From positions 1-64,000 of the forward strand of contig LAZY01000028.1 of the NCBI GenBank assembly GCA_001013295.1: a stretch of DNA of 64,000 nt, in the 5' to 3' direction. The stretch comes from Chryseobacterium indologenes. GTDB taxonomy: Bacteria; Bacteroidota; Bacteroidia; Flavobacteriales; Weeksellaceae. The number at the start of each line of letters is the position of its first letter. Position 1 is the first letter of the stretch. The notes below the pieces were generated by a model. The model was not told the origin of the DNA. It did no database searches and was given only the letters and a program-made list of their open reading frames with translations. Made by a program: the position numbers and the translations under genes. Shown here one piece after another: positions 17,053 to 25,770 of the stretch.

Positions 17053-18108
17053 ATGTTCAGTATTTTTACAAATATAAATAAGAAAGCATTTTTCAATGCT
17101 ATTATTGCAACGTTCGTTGTAATTGCTATCACAGTGATAGGCTCTCTGAATTTACAGAATTTTGACGCAGCCTTGATCATATACTTTTTCGGAACAATAA
17201 GTATGACCTTTGGCGTAGTTTACCATCATTCTGTTTGGAAGCAGCGTCCGGCTACACAAAAGTATTGGAAACGCACCTGGGAATTTATCTTCAGTAAAGA
17301 TTATCCAATCTATATGAAAGAGGTGATTCGTCTTTCTGTACGCAACATTCTCTTTCAAAGGTTTATTATGCCAAGAGGAAGAATGCGATGGCTAGGTCAC
17401 TTTCTTTTAGCAACGGGATGTTTAATTTCTTTCGGAGTTACTTTCGGGCTCACCTTTGGCTGGATGCACTTTACGTTAAAAGCTGGAACAACGGATATGT
17501 ATGAAACCCATATGATGGGGATTACAGTAATGACTTTTCCACTTAATACTGTGATGGCACTTATCCTTTTCCATATTTTGGTTTGGACTGCTATTATGGT
17601 GATAATAGGTTGCTTAATTATGATGCACAGAAGATTTGTAGACGAGGGATTAATCGCAACACAATGGTTCGAAAGAGATTGGCTTCCATTGATTTTACTC
17701 GTTGCAGTTTCCGTCACTGGTTTGGGAATTTGGTTTGATTACTCTTATCTCGAAGGAAAAATGAGCCAGTTTATGGCAATCACACACGCAATTACGGTTG
17801 CAATGTTTCTGATGTGGATTCCGTTCGGGAAGTTTTTTCACATTTTTCAAAGACCGGCACAAGTTGGTGCAAATATCTATAAAATAGAAGGAAAGCGCCG
17901 TGGAATGCAAACTTGTCCACACACAGGCGACGAATACACAACTTCAATGCACATCGAAGATTTAAAAGAAATAACCCAGGAAATGGGATTCGATTTAGAA
18001 AATGAAGAGGGGAAAAGTTATTTAGATTTCAGCCCGGAAGGAAAACGGGCAATGCTTGCAAAAGCACATCTAAAAGCACGACAAGAATCTGGAACTTATT
18101 TTGGTTAA
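17053..18108 (+). CDS. Membrane cytochrome b-like subunit for nitrate reduction
   Basis: A 351-residue protein from ATG 17053; an earlier start at 16978 would precede the promoter. There are about six to seven membrane helices with several His in or near them (YHH, GHFLLATG, YETHMMG, FHILVWTA, ITHAITVAMF, FFHIF), suiting heme b binding in the NarI/HdrE style. A soluble C-terminal tail carries CPHTGDEYTTSMHIEDL and a charged helix. It stands first in the operon, 13 bases before the molybdoenzyme. I infer that it passes quinol electrons to the iron-sulfur and Rieske proteins encoded downstream. Confidence 0.7.
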   Translation: MFSIFTNINKKAFFNAIIATFVVIAITVIGSLNLQNFDAALIIYFFGTISMTFGVVYHHSVWKQRPATQKYWKRTWEFIFSKDYPIYMKEVIRLSVRNILFQRFIMPRGRMRWLGHFLLATGCLISFGVTFGLTFGWMHFTLKAGTTDMYETHMMGITVMTFPLNTVMALILFHILVWTAIMVIIGCLIMMHRRFVDEGLIATQWFERDWLPLILLVAVSVTGLGIWFDYSYLEGKMSQFMAITHAITVAMFLMWIPFGKFFHIFQRPAQVGANIYKIEGKRRGMQTCPHTGDEYTTSMHIEDLKEITQEMGFDLENEEGKSYLDFSPEGKRAMLAKAHLKARQESGTYFG

Positions 18109-18121
18109 AATTTAAAATAAA

Positions 18122-20353
18122 ATGGCAAAATTACCTGTAACAGCCGACGAAATCATCAATGTTTTCGGACCGCACAAACATTATCCAAACAAAGGTACAG
18201 TGAGGTCTAATCCTCAAAATCCTGATGCTTTGGTAAAAACGCATTGCTGTTTTTGTGGTTTGCAATGTGGCATTCAATTAAAAGTAAAAGACAAAAAAGT
18301 CGTAGGTTTTGAACCTTGGAACGATTTCCCTTTTAATGAGGGTAGACTTTGTCCAAAAGGTGTTCAGCGCTATATGCAGGATAATCATCCGGACCGTTTG
18401 CTTTCGCCATACAAAAGAGTAGAAGGTAAAGGTTTTGTGCCGATAGAATGGGATGAAGCGTACGATGTTGTGATTAATGAAATTAAAAGAATACAGGAAA
18501 AATACGGAAAAAATTCTTTCGCAATGTTGTCCGGCGTTTCTCTTACCAATGAGAAAAGTTATATGATCGGGAAATTTGCCCGAGTTGCTTTGAAAACCGC
18601 AAACCTCGATTACAACGGTCGTCTTTGTATGGTGAGTGCAGGTGCAGGAAACAAAAAAGCCTTTGGAATGGACAGGTCTTCCAACAGTTGGGCAGATTTG
18701 GCGCACGCAGAAGTCATCATCATTACCGGAGCAAATGTGAGCGAATGTTTCCCAGTTTTAACCCATAAAATCTGGGAAGCTCGTGATAACGGAGCCAAAT
18801 TGATTGTCATCGACCCACGTCAGATTCCGATTGCCAGAACTGCCGATATTCATCTGCCATTGAGACCCGGAACCGATTCTGCATTGACGAATACAATGTT
18901 GAAAGTTTTAATTGATAATAATTGGCTGGATAACGATTTTATTCATAATTACACTTCAGGATTTGAAGAAACTGCCGAAGCTGTAAAAGATTGCACTTTG
19001 GAATGGGGAGAAGAAGTAACCGGAATTCCGAAAGAATTAATTTATAAAGCCGCAGAAATGTGGGGTAAAGCCAAAACAAGTTTTCTGATGCACGCTCGTG
19101 GAATCGAACATCATTCTAAAGGCGTTCAAAATGTTTCAAGCTGTATCAATTTAGTTTTAGCAACCGGTAGAATCGGGAAACCTTATTGCGGTTACGGGAC
19201 GATTACAGGGCAAGGGAACGGACAAGGCGGTCGTGAACACGGTCACAAATGCGACCAACTTCCAGGAAACAGAGACATCGAAAATCCCGAACATCGAAAA
19301 TTTGTTGCCAATGTCTGGGGAATCAAAGAAGAAGATATGCCCGGAAAAGGTTTAAGTGCTTATGAAATTATTGAAGCTATCAACCGAGGCGAGATTAAAG
19401 GTTTACTTTCAATTTGTTTTAATCCTTTGGTTTCTTTGCCAAATAACAGTAACGTTCGTGCAGCATTAGAAAAATTAGAGTTTTACGCCGGAATTGATTT
19501 CTTTTTATCAGAAACTTTGCGCCACGCCAACATTATTCTCGCTGGTTCATTGCAGGAAGAGGAAGAAGGAACAACAACTTCTGCAGAAGGTCGCGTTATC
19601 AGAATCCGTGCAGTAGTTGATCCACCCGGAAAAGCAAAACGGGACAGCGAAATTTTAATGGAACTCGCCAGAAGATTAGGCGAAGGAGATAAATTTAATT
19701 ATAAAAACAGCGAAGAAACTTTTAATGAATTAAGAGTTGCATCCAGGGGAAGCGCCGCAGATTATTACGGAATTACTTACGAAAGAGTAGAAAAAAATCT
19801 CGGAATTTTCTGGCCTTGTCCTACCGAAGATCATCCCGGAACACCGAGACTTTGGGAAGACAAGGTTTTCAATACCAATGATAAAAAAGCGCATTTCAAC
19901 CCAACGCCTTATAAAAAACCAACCGAAGAACCAGACGAAGATTATCCGATTGTGTTGACAACGGGTAGAGTTGTAAGCCAATATTTAAGCGGTTCTCAGA
20001 CAAGAAGAATTGGGAAATTAGTTGATTTGTATCCCGAACCATTATTGGAAATCCATCCAAAACTGGCAGCGAAATATGGCATCGAAGAAAATGATTTAAT
20101 TAAAGTTTCTACAAGACGAGGAAGCGCATTATTTCCTGCAAATGTGGTGGAGACCATCAGACAAGACACTGTTTTCATTCCTTATCATTGGGGCGGAGTC
20201 AATTCTGCAAACCAATTAACGGTCGATGCTTTGGACCCGGTTTCAAAAATTCCCGAGTTTAAAGTTTGTGCCTGCAAAGTGGAAAAAACAGGACGAAAAA
20301 AAGGTGAAAATTCAAAAGAATTTGCCAACCAAAGTAGAGATATTCAATATTAA
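18122..20353 (+). CDS. Molybdopterin nitrate reductase catalytic subunit (NarB/NasA/NapA type)
   Basis: A 743-residue Mo-bis-MGD enzyme. The N-terminal 4Fe-4S site is Cys42-x2-Cys45-x3-Cys49 with Cys77 (LCPKG). The predicted Mo ligand is Cys169 in NGRLCMVSAG, as in NapA and assimilatory NarB/NasA rather than NarG, which uses Asp. MGD-binding motifs include GTDSALTN, GQGNGQGGREHGHK and the C-terminal HWGG. There is no Tat signal, so it acts in the cytoplasm. It reduces nitrate to nitrite, probably with electrons from the neighbouring Fe-S, Rieske and cytochrome b proteins. The genetic company (NirK, NorB, NarK) points to respiration rather than assimilation. Confidence 0.8.
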   Translation: MAKLPVTADEIINVFGPHKHYPNKGTVRSNPQNPDALVKTHCCFCGLQCGIQLKVKDKKVVGFEPWNDFPFNEGRLCPKGVQRYMQDNHPDRLLSPYKRVEGKGFVPIEWDEAYDVVINEIKRIQEKYGKNSFAMLSGVSLTNEKSYMIGKFARVALKTANLDYNGRLCMVSAGAGNKKAFGMDRSSNSWADLAHAEVIIITGANVSECFPVLTHKIWEARDNGAKLIVIDPRQIPIARTADIHLPLRPGTDSALTNTMLKVLIDNNWLDNDFIHNYTSGFEETAEAVKDCTLEWGEEVTGIPKELIYKAAEMWGKAKTSFLMHARGIEHHSKGVQNVSSCINLVLATGRIGKPYCGYGTITGQGNGQGGREHGHKCDQLPGNRDIENPEHRKFVANVWGIKEEDMPGKGLSAYEIIEAINRGEIKGLLSICFNPLVSLPNNSNVRAALEKLEFYAGIDFFLSETLRHANIILAGSLQEEEEGTTTSAEGRVIRIRAVVDPPGKAKRDSEILMELARRLGEGDKFNYKNSEETFNELRVASRGSAADYYGITYERVEKNLGIFWPCPTEDHPGTPRLWEDKVFNTNDKKAHFNPTPYKKPTEEPDEDYPIVLTTGRVVSQYLSGSQTRRIGKLVDLYPEPLLEIHPKLAAKYGIEENDLIKVSTRRGSALFPANVVETIRQDTVFIPYHWGGVNSANQLTVDALDPVSKIPEFKVCACKVEKTGRKKGENSKEFANQSRDIQY

Positions 20354-20366
20354 ATTTTAAAAAATT

Positions 20367-20942
20367 ATGGCGGAGCAATTTGAAAAATTTAATGATATGG
20401 AGTTTTTCGTGGATATGCAGCGATGCATCGGCTGTCACTCGTGCGAGATGGCTTGTGCGGAGTGTGAAACCAACGGAGAAACCTCGATGATTCATATTCA
20501 TTATGTTGACAGAGCAGAGACGATTCAGACCACAGTTCAGGTTTGTATGCACTGCGAAGACCCGATTTGCGCAAACGTTTGTCCGGCAGACGCAATCACA
20601 AAAGACGAATATGGAATCGTACACACGGCAGATACTTCCAAATGCATCGGTTGTGCCAATTGTGTCATCGGTTGTCCGTTCGGAGTTCCACAGATTCCGG
20701 ACCAAAGCGCAATGCTGATGATGAAATGCAACATGTGCTACGACAGAACAAGTACTGGACTCAAGCCAATGTGTGCAACAGTTTGTCCGAGTGGCGCATT
20801 AACCTTTGATACCAGAGAAAATGTTGCGAAGAAAAGACCAAACAGTTCGCCAGTCAACCGCTTTATTTTCGGGAAAGAAGTCGTGAATACCAAAGTGAAT
20901 ATAATGATGCCGAAAGGCAGCGAAGAATTAAAAGTTTTTTAA
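20367..20942 (+). CDS. Four-cluster ferredoxin-type electron transfer subunit
   Basis: A 191-residue protein of the DmsB/NrfC class. Four cysteine groups are visible: CIGCHSCEMAC near residue 20, CMHCEDPICANVCP, CIGCANCVIGCP, and CNMCYDR with CATVCP. Each can bind part of a 4Fe-4S cluster. No signal peptide is present. It lies 13 bases after the molybdoenzyme and 10 bases before the Rieske gene, so it should wire the catalytic subunit to the membrane partner. The last 40 residues lack cysteines and may be an interaction tail. Confidence 0.85.
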   Translation: MAEQFEKFNDMEFFVDMQRCIGCHSCEMACAECETNGETSMIHIHYVDRAETIQTTVQVCMHCEDPICANVCPADAITKDEYGIVHTADTSKCIGCANCVIGCPFGVPQIPDQSAMLMMKCNMCYDRTSTGLKPMCATVCPSGALTFDTRENVAKKRPNSSPVNRFIFGKEVVNTKVNIMMPKGSEELKVF

Positions 20943-20952
20943 TCATAGTACT

Positions 20953-21480
20953 ATGTCAGAAGATAATAAAAAAATCCCCGCCTGGAAAGCCGATTTCCCC
21001 ATCAAAAAACGAGAGGCAGCTTACGTTTCCCGCAAAGAATTCATCAAACTCATTACCTTTTTTTCTGGGACTTTAGCATTAGCAAATGTGGCGATTCCGG
21101 TGTTTAATTATTTCAAAAAAGAAGAAAAACTCGGCGAATATTTCGTGGGATTGACCACCGACCTTAATATTGGAGGAATGCGGACTTTCTACATCAACGA
21201 AGATCACAGAAATCCTTACATGCTTATCAGATTAGCCGAAGACAAATGGAAGGTTTTCGAGCAAAAATGCACGCATCTTTCGTGTTCCGTTCTATACAAT
21301 CACGATGAAAAAGTAATAGAATGTCCTTGTCATCACGGTTTTTTCAATCCCGACGATGGTTCTGTCATTCAAGGCCCGCCACCAAGACCTCTTCCACAAT
21401 TAACGGTTGTCATCAAAGATGATAAAATTTTCGTGACAGATTTCATCAAAGAAGCCAAGGAAACGCACGGTCACGGATAG
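20953..21480 (+). CDS. Rieske iron-sulfur protein with N-terminal membrane anchor
   Basis: A 175-residue protein with one hydrophobic helix (about 31-50, LITFFSGTLALANVAIPV) and a Rieske fold. Box I is Cys106-Thr-His108 with Cys111, and box II is Cys124-Pro-Cys126-His127, so the 2Fe-2S ligands and the disulfide pair are all present. It ends in a His-rich tail. A Rieske protein is unusual as a nitrate reductase partner; in this operon it probably takes electrons at the membrane from the cytochrome b-like subunit. Cytochrome bc1-type QcrA is the nearest known type. Confidence 0.85.
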   Translation: MSEDNKKIPAWKADFPIKKREAAYVSRKEFIKLITFFSGTLALANVAIPVFNYFKKEEKLGEYFVGLTTDLNIGGMRTFYINEDHRNPYMLIRLAEDKWKVFEQKCTHLSCSVLYNHDEKVIECPCHHGFFNPDDGSVIQGPPPRPLPQLTVVIKDDKIFVTDFIKEAKETHGHG

Positions 21481-21646
21481 AACGATGATTATTTAGGCAA
21501 CAATTTCCGTATTTCACTCCCAGACCTACGAAAGTGGTTCGAGGAAGTCAATCTTTTTTGCATAGGCTTTTCTCAACGAAAAAAGGATTACCGTTAAGCC
21601 GGGTTGCAACAATTCGACGGTTCAAAATAAATTAAAAAATAACAAA
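21481..21646 (+). other. Structured intergenic segment before the Moco genes
   Basis: 166 bases inside an otherwise tightly packed operon. It contains a long stem (AATCTTTTTT with AAAAAAGGATT, about 21560-21600, one G-U pair) and a short hairpin, CCG-TTAAGC-CGG. The 9-mer gcaacaatt occurs twice (near 21495 and 21606). No protein reading is convincing. A leader RNA, an internal processing site or a Moco-sensing element is possible; I did not recognise a known riboswitch. Confidence 0.4.
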
Positions 21647-21931
21647 ATGTCAATACGAAAGAAACCCATCAAAAAAGTAACATTCCGCGTCAACGAGATG
21701 TTGGTTGCCATCATCAGCATTTACATCTTGTTGGTCAGTATGCAGATGTGGCTTTTGTTCGGAACCATTAACAAAGCTTTAGACAAAGAACATATCGATT
21801 TTGCTTGGTATTCCGCAATCGGTTCTGTTGTTATATTTCTGTGTACTATTTTCTTTTTGAGATATGTACCCGATATTCCGACTGGACAAATCAAAAATTC
21901 AGAAGCTGAAAACGATGACAAAGCCTACTGA
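21647..21931 (+). CDS. Small two-helix membrane protein of the nitrate reductase operon
   Basis: A 94-residue protein with a basic N-terminus and two membrane helices (about residues 18-41 and 54-72), the second ending in FFLRYVPDIP, then an acidic tail. The family may be DUF6755, which I recall as a small membrane protein, but I am not sure. Its stop overlaps the moaA start by 17 bases, so translation is probably coupled. A role as an assembly or anchor subunit of the nitrate reductase complex is inferred from position only. Confidence 0.65.
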   Translation: MSIRKKPIKKVTFRVNEMLVAIISIYILLVSMQMWLLFGTINKALDKEHIDFAWYSAIGSVVIFLCTIFFLRYVPDIPTGQIKNSEAENDDKAY

Positions 21932-22913
21932 TTTACTCGATTCCTTCGGACGAAAACATGATTATCTCCGACTCTCGATTACCGATAGTTGCAATTTCCG
22001 ATGTCTGTATTGTATGCCCGATGAACCGTTCAAAAGCACACCATCCATCGAGTTGATGAACAGTCAGGAAATTTTCGAAATTTCTAAAATTTTTGTACAA
22101 CAATTTAATATCAATAAGATCAGAATTACAGGTGGTGAACCTTTGGTAAGAAATGATTTTGAGACCATTATTAAACAACTTTCTACATTGGGAGCGAATA
22201 TTGGGATTACAACCAATGGTGTGCTGCTTCATAAATATTTTGATTTGCTTGCTGAATGTAACATCAAAAATCTCAATATCAGTATCGATTCGCTCGACCG
22301 GGAAAAGTTTAAATATATTACAAAAAGAGATCTTTTTCAAACGGTTTGGGACAATATTAAAGAAAGCATAAAACGTGGGTTCAATGTAAAACTAAATGTT
22401 GTTGTAATGCGAGGTTTTAATGAAGACGAAATCCCAGAATTTATCGCACTTTCTCATCATTATCCGATTGAGTTGAGGTTTATAGAATTTATGCCTTTCA
22501 CAGGGAATTCTTGGGAGAAAAATAAAGTCATTCCGATTTCCGAAATGCTCACTTTGGTTTCAGAACATTTCACTTTCGAAAAGGTGGAAGACCATAAAAA
22601 TGATACGTCAAGAAAATACAGAATTGATGCAGAAAGTAAGGGCGTTTTTGGTTTGATTTCCACAATGAGCAACTCATTTTGTGCTGGTTGTAACCGAATC
22701 CGCATCACATCCGACGGAAAAATGAAAAATTGTCTTTTCGGCGCAGATGAATTTGATTTGTTAAAATCTTTCAGAAATAATGAAAGTTTAACTGAACTGA
22801 TCAAATTGGGAATCATCAAAAAACATAAAGAAAAAGGCGGACAATTCTCCGAAATGGAAAATGTAAACAACCAAAAAATCATCAACAGAAGTATGATAAA
22901 AATTGGCGGATAA
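21915..22913 (+). CDS. moaA: GTP 3',8-cyclase MoaA
   Basis: A 332-residue radical-SAM enzyme for the first step of molybdenum cofactor synthesis. The start is ATG 21915; an earlier in-frame start would overlap the upstream gene too far. The SAM cluster is Cys26-x3-Cys30-x2-Cys33 (CNFRCLYC). The second cluster motif near the C-terminus is CAGCNRIRITS with a Cys 14 residues on (KNCLFG). The protein ends in Gly-Gly, as active MoaA proteins do. It opens the Moco block downstream of the nitrate reductase genes. Confidence 0.95.
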   Translation: MTKPTDLLDSFGRKHDYLRLSITDSCNFRCLYCMPDEPFKSTPSIELMNSQEIFEISKIFVQQFNINKIRITGGEPLVRNDFETIIKQLSTLGANIGITTNGVLLHKYFDLLAECNIKNLNISIDSLDREKFKYITKRDLFQTVWDNIKESIKRGFNVKLNVVVMRGFNEDEIPEFIALSHHYPIELRFIEFMPFTGNSWEKNKVIPISEMLTLVSEHFTFEKVEDHKNDTSRKYRIDAESKGVFGLISTMSNSFCAGCNRIRITSDGKMKNCLFGADEFDLLKSFRNNESLTELIKLGIIKKHKEKGGQFSEMENVNNQKIINRSMIKIGG

Positions 22914-22983
22914 AAATTTTGCCAACCGATAGGATAAAAAAAACATAACGATAAGATTTCAGACAATTCGTAAATAATTACCA

Positions 22984-23592
22984 ATGAAAATATTATCCAA
23001 TTTGATTACGATTGTGATGATTGCAGTCACAATGGTACAATGCAAAAAATCTGAAGCAACCAATCCAGCGACGGATAATTCTGCAAAAACTTCTCAAAAA
23101 CATTCTGAAGAAAAAGAAAACCACAAACACGACGAGAAAGATGATTTAAAATATGTGAGTAAAGAAATAAAAGTAACAGGGGATGTCGTAACACCATTGA
23201 CTTTAACGGTCGATTCTTTGAAAAAAATGAAAGTCGTAGAACTCAACGATTTCAAAATTGTTTGCCAGACAGGATTGACCAAAGATAGCGTAGAATCTAC
23301 AAAAGGAGTTTTGCTAACCGACATTTTGGAAAAAGCAAAAATCGCACAACAAGAGCATAAAGACCGCAATTTCTACATCGTTGCAAGAGCTTCAGACGAT
23401 TACAAAGCCACCTTTTCCTGGGCAGAATTATTCAACAATCCGACTGGCGAAAAAGTATTCGTATTGTTTGAGCAAAACGGAAAACCGCTGAAAGAAAAAG
23501 GAGAAATGATTTTAGTAAGTATGACTGATACGAAAACCGGTTCGCGCCACGTAAAATGGCTGAAAAGCATCGAAGTAACCCGAGTGAAATAA
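22984..23592 (+). CDS. Lipoprotein with a molybdopterin-oxidoreductase-like domain
   Basis: A 202-residue lipoprotein with a lipobox at Cys20 (VTMVQC) and a His/Lys/Asp-rich linker (KHSEEKENHKHDEKDD). From residue 55 it carries a domain resembling the Moco-binding part of sulfite-oxidase/YedY proteins: VTPLTLTVDSLKKM, then KGVLLTDIL, FSWAELF and RHVKWLKSIEV. It is shorter than the catalytic family, and the usual cofactor-ligating Cys is represented only by VCQTG. It may bind a pterin or be a structural relative. The Moco-gene context supports a cofactor-related role. Confidence 0.65.
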   Translation: MKILSNLITIVMIAVTMVQCKKSEATNPATDNSAKTSQKHSEEKENHKHDEKDDLKYVSKEIKVTGDVVTPLTLTVDSLKKMKVVELNDFKIVCQTGLTKDSVESTKGVLLTDILEKAKIAQQEHKDRNFYIVARASDDYKATFSWAELFNNPTGEKVFVLFEQNGKPLKEKGEMILVSMTDTKTGSRHVKWLKSIEVTRVK

Positions 23593-23663
23593 GTCGAAAT
23601 TGTGTAAGAAATTACCTTAAAGACTTCCATCTTCCATCATCAAACATTCAACATTCATCAAAA

Positions 23664-24860
23664 ATGAACCATTTCATCTCCGTTTCTGAAGCTAAAAAAA
23701 TAATCGAAACACAAATTTTTCGTACAGAAAAAGTGACGCTCTCAATTTTAGAAGCACAAGGTTCTTACACCTCAGAACCGATTTTTGCAACATTAGATGT
23801 TCCGTCTTTCGACAATTCTGCGATGGATGGTTATGGATTTCGATTTGATGATTTGGCAGATTTTTCAGAATTAAATGTCACTGAAATTATTCCAGCTGGG
23901 ATTTCAAAAATCGATTTTGTTTTGAATAGAGGAGAAGCCGTGCGCATTTTTACGGGAGCAAAAATTCCTGATGGTGTCGATACCGTGATTATGCAGGAAA
24001 AAACGACCAGAATTGTCGACCGAATTCAATTTAATGATGATGAAATTTCAAAAGGTGAAAATATTCGTTTGAAAGGTTCTCAAACCAAAGTCGGAACAAA
24101 AATAATTGAAGAAAATACGTTGGTCAATCACGCAGTCATCGGGTTTTTGGCAGGATTTGGAATTGAGAAAATAGGAGTTTACAAAAAATTAAATATAGGA
24201 CTTTTGTATACCGGAAATGAGTTAGTAGAAATAGGAAAACCACTTCTGGATGGCGAAATTTACAATTCTAATACGTACACACTTCAATCAGCTTTATCTG
24301 AAATCAATCATCAGTTTTCGTTCGTCTATCACGTAGGAGATACTGAAGAAGCAACTTTTTCTGCTATAAAAAATGGCTTAGAAACGGTGGATATTTTATT
24401 AATTACCGGTGGGATTTCTGTCGGAGATTATGATTATGTGAAACCGGCTTTGGAAAAAATAGGTGTTTCAGAATTATTTTATAAAATAAGACAGAAACCC
24501 GGAAAACCTTTGTACTTCGGAAAACTTGAAGAGAAATTTGTTTTTGCGTTGCCCGGAAATCCCGCTTCTGTTTTCTCCTGCTATCATCAATATGTGAAGC
24601 CGTTTTTGCTCGGTTGTTTTGGACGAAAAGAGTTTGATGAAGAACAAGATTTTGCCATTTCGGAATCTTTTGCAAAGAAGAAAAACAAGGATCAAACCCA
24701 GTTTCTGAAAGCATTTTACACAAAAGGAAAAGTGCTCATTCTCAACGCACAGGAATCTTATAAAATGGATTCTGTAGCACAAGCCAACTGTTTGGTGGAG
24801 TTTCCCGACGGCGCAACTGAAATCAACATCGGAGAAAAAGTCAAAATATGGAAAGTCTGA
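23664..24860 (+). CDS. moeA: Molybdopterin molybdenumtransferase MoeA
   Basis: A 398-residue protein from ATG 23664 with MoeA signatures: SFDNSAMDGYG (about 50-60), GEAVRIFTGAKIPDG, and the MogA-like subdomain with YTGNELVEIGKPL, ITGGISVGDYD and ALPGNPASVF. It inserts molybdate into adenylylated molybdopterin. The last codons overlap the start of the ModE-like pseudogene by 13 bases. Full length for the family. Confidence 0.95.
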   Translation: MNHFISVSEAKKIIETQIFRTEKVTLSILEAQGSYTSEPIFATLDVPSFDNSAMDGYGFRFDDLADFSELNVTEIIPAGISKIDFVLNRGEAVRIFTGAKIPDGVDTVIMQEKTTRIVDRIQFNDDEISKGENIRLKGSQTKVGTKIIEENTLVNHAVIGFLAGFGIEKIGVYKKLNIGLLYTGNELVEIGKPLLDGEIYNSNTYTLQSALSEINHQFSFVYHVGDTEEATFSAIKNGLETVDILLITGGISVGDYDYVKPALEKIGVSELFYKIRQKPGKPLYFGKLEEKFVFALPGNPASVFSCYHQYVKPFLLGCFGRKEFDEEQDFAISESFAKKKNKDQTQFLKAFYTKGKVLILNAQESYKMDSVAQANCLVEFPDGATEINIGEKVKIWKV

Positions 24861-25174
24861 AAATCAAAGGCAGAATCTGGATTGAAACCGAATCCGGACT
24901 GAATATCGGCATCGGAAGAGCCCGACTTTTAGAACAAATTGACGAGTTGGGTTCTATCACAGAAGCCTCAAAAATTTTGTAAATTCCGTATCGAAAGGCG
25001 TGGGGAATTGTGCGGGACATCAACGCCAATTCGTCCAAAGAAATCGTCATCAAAGAAGCGGGTGGGAAATCCGGTGGAAAAAGTTCACTCACAGATTACG
25101 GAAAAAAAATTGTGGAAAAATTCAAAACAGCCGAGGAATATTTTATGAAATTTTCTGAAGATGAGATTTTTTGA
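24848..25174 (+). pseudogene. ModE-type winged-helix protein with an in-frame stop
   Basis: ATG 24848 opens a frame of 108 codons interrupted by TAA at 24980-24982 (codon 45). Before it reads GLNIGIGRARLLEQIDELGS and ITEASKIL; after it, IPYRKAWGIVRDIN, KEAGGKSGGKSSLTDYG and a final helix. This is the N-terminal winged helix of ModE, the molybdate-responsive repressor, without its molybdate-binding domains. A single change from AAA or CAA to TAA would explain the stop. The break falls in the recognition region, so the product should be dead unless read through. The place between moeA and mobA suits a local regulator. Confidence 0.8.
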
Positions 25175-25204
25175 TGTTTAAAAATTTTAAATAAAATCAA
25201 AAAA

Positions 25205-25768
25205 ATGAAAGCCATCATTATAGCAGGAGGCAAAAGCTCCAGAATGGGACAAGATAAAGCCTCGATGATTTTGGGCAGAAAAACCTTGATACAGCACATT
25301 ATCGATAATTTGTCTTTTGTTTTTGATGAGATTTTTATTTCAGGAAATCATTCAAATTATCCAATTTCGAAGGGCATTATTAAAGATGTTACAACACAAA
25401 AAGGTCCGATGGGTGGAATTCGCTCCGCCTTAGAATTTTGCCAGGAAGATATTTTTGTTTGCAGTTGCGATATGCCCTTCGTTTCTTCGGATTTGATTGA
25501 AAATATTCTTCAAAAAAAAGTAGAATACAGAATTAATGTCGTGCGTTTTGGCGAAAAAATATATCCGGTTTTGGGCATTTATCCTTTTTCTATTCTGAAT
25601 GATTTAAAGAAAACCATCGACAACGGAAACCTCAGAATGACGAGCTTTCTGGAACAACAAAACGCTCATTACATAGATTTCGAAGACAGTTTTGAGCATC
25701 AACTTTTAAATATAAATACGCCCGAAAACTTCCGGAATGCAGAAATTATATTCAACAAAAATTTATAG
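25205..25768 (+). CDS. mobA: Molybdenum cofactor guanylyltransferase MobA
   Basis: A 187-residue nucleotidyltransferase. The N-terminal IIAGGKSSRMGQDKA is the GTP-binding signature, followed by GPMGGIRSAL and a metal-binding CDMPFV. It joins GMP to molybdopterin to make the bis-MGD cofactor needed by the nitrate reductase encoded 5 kb upstream. Length is normal. The next gene starts two bases after its stop. Confidence 0.93.
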   Translation: MKAIIIAGGKSSRMGQDKASMILGRKTLIQHIIDNLSFVFDEIFISGNHSNYPISKGIIKDVTTQKGPMGGIRSALEFCQEDIFVCSCDMPFVSSDLIENILQKKVEYRINVVRFGEKIYPVLGIYPFSILNDLKKTIDNGNLRMTSFLEQQNAHYIDFEDSFEHQLLNINTPENFRNAEIIFNKNL

Positions 25769-25770
25769 CA

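Noticed and set aside
21481..21646. Integron attC-like site (GTTAAGC)
   Set aside because: Only one half matches the RYYYAAC/GTTRRRY pattern; no integron integrase or cassette array is present.
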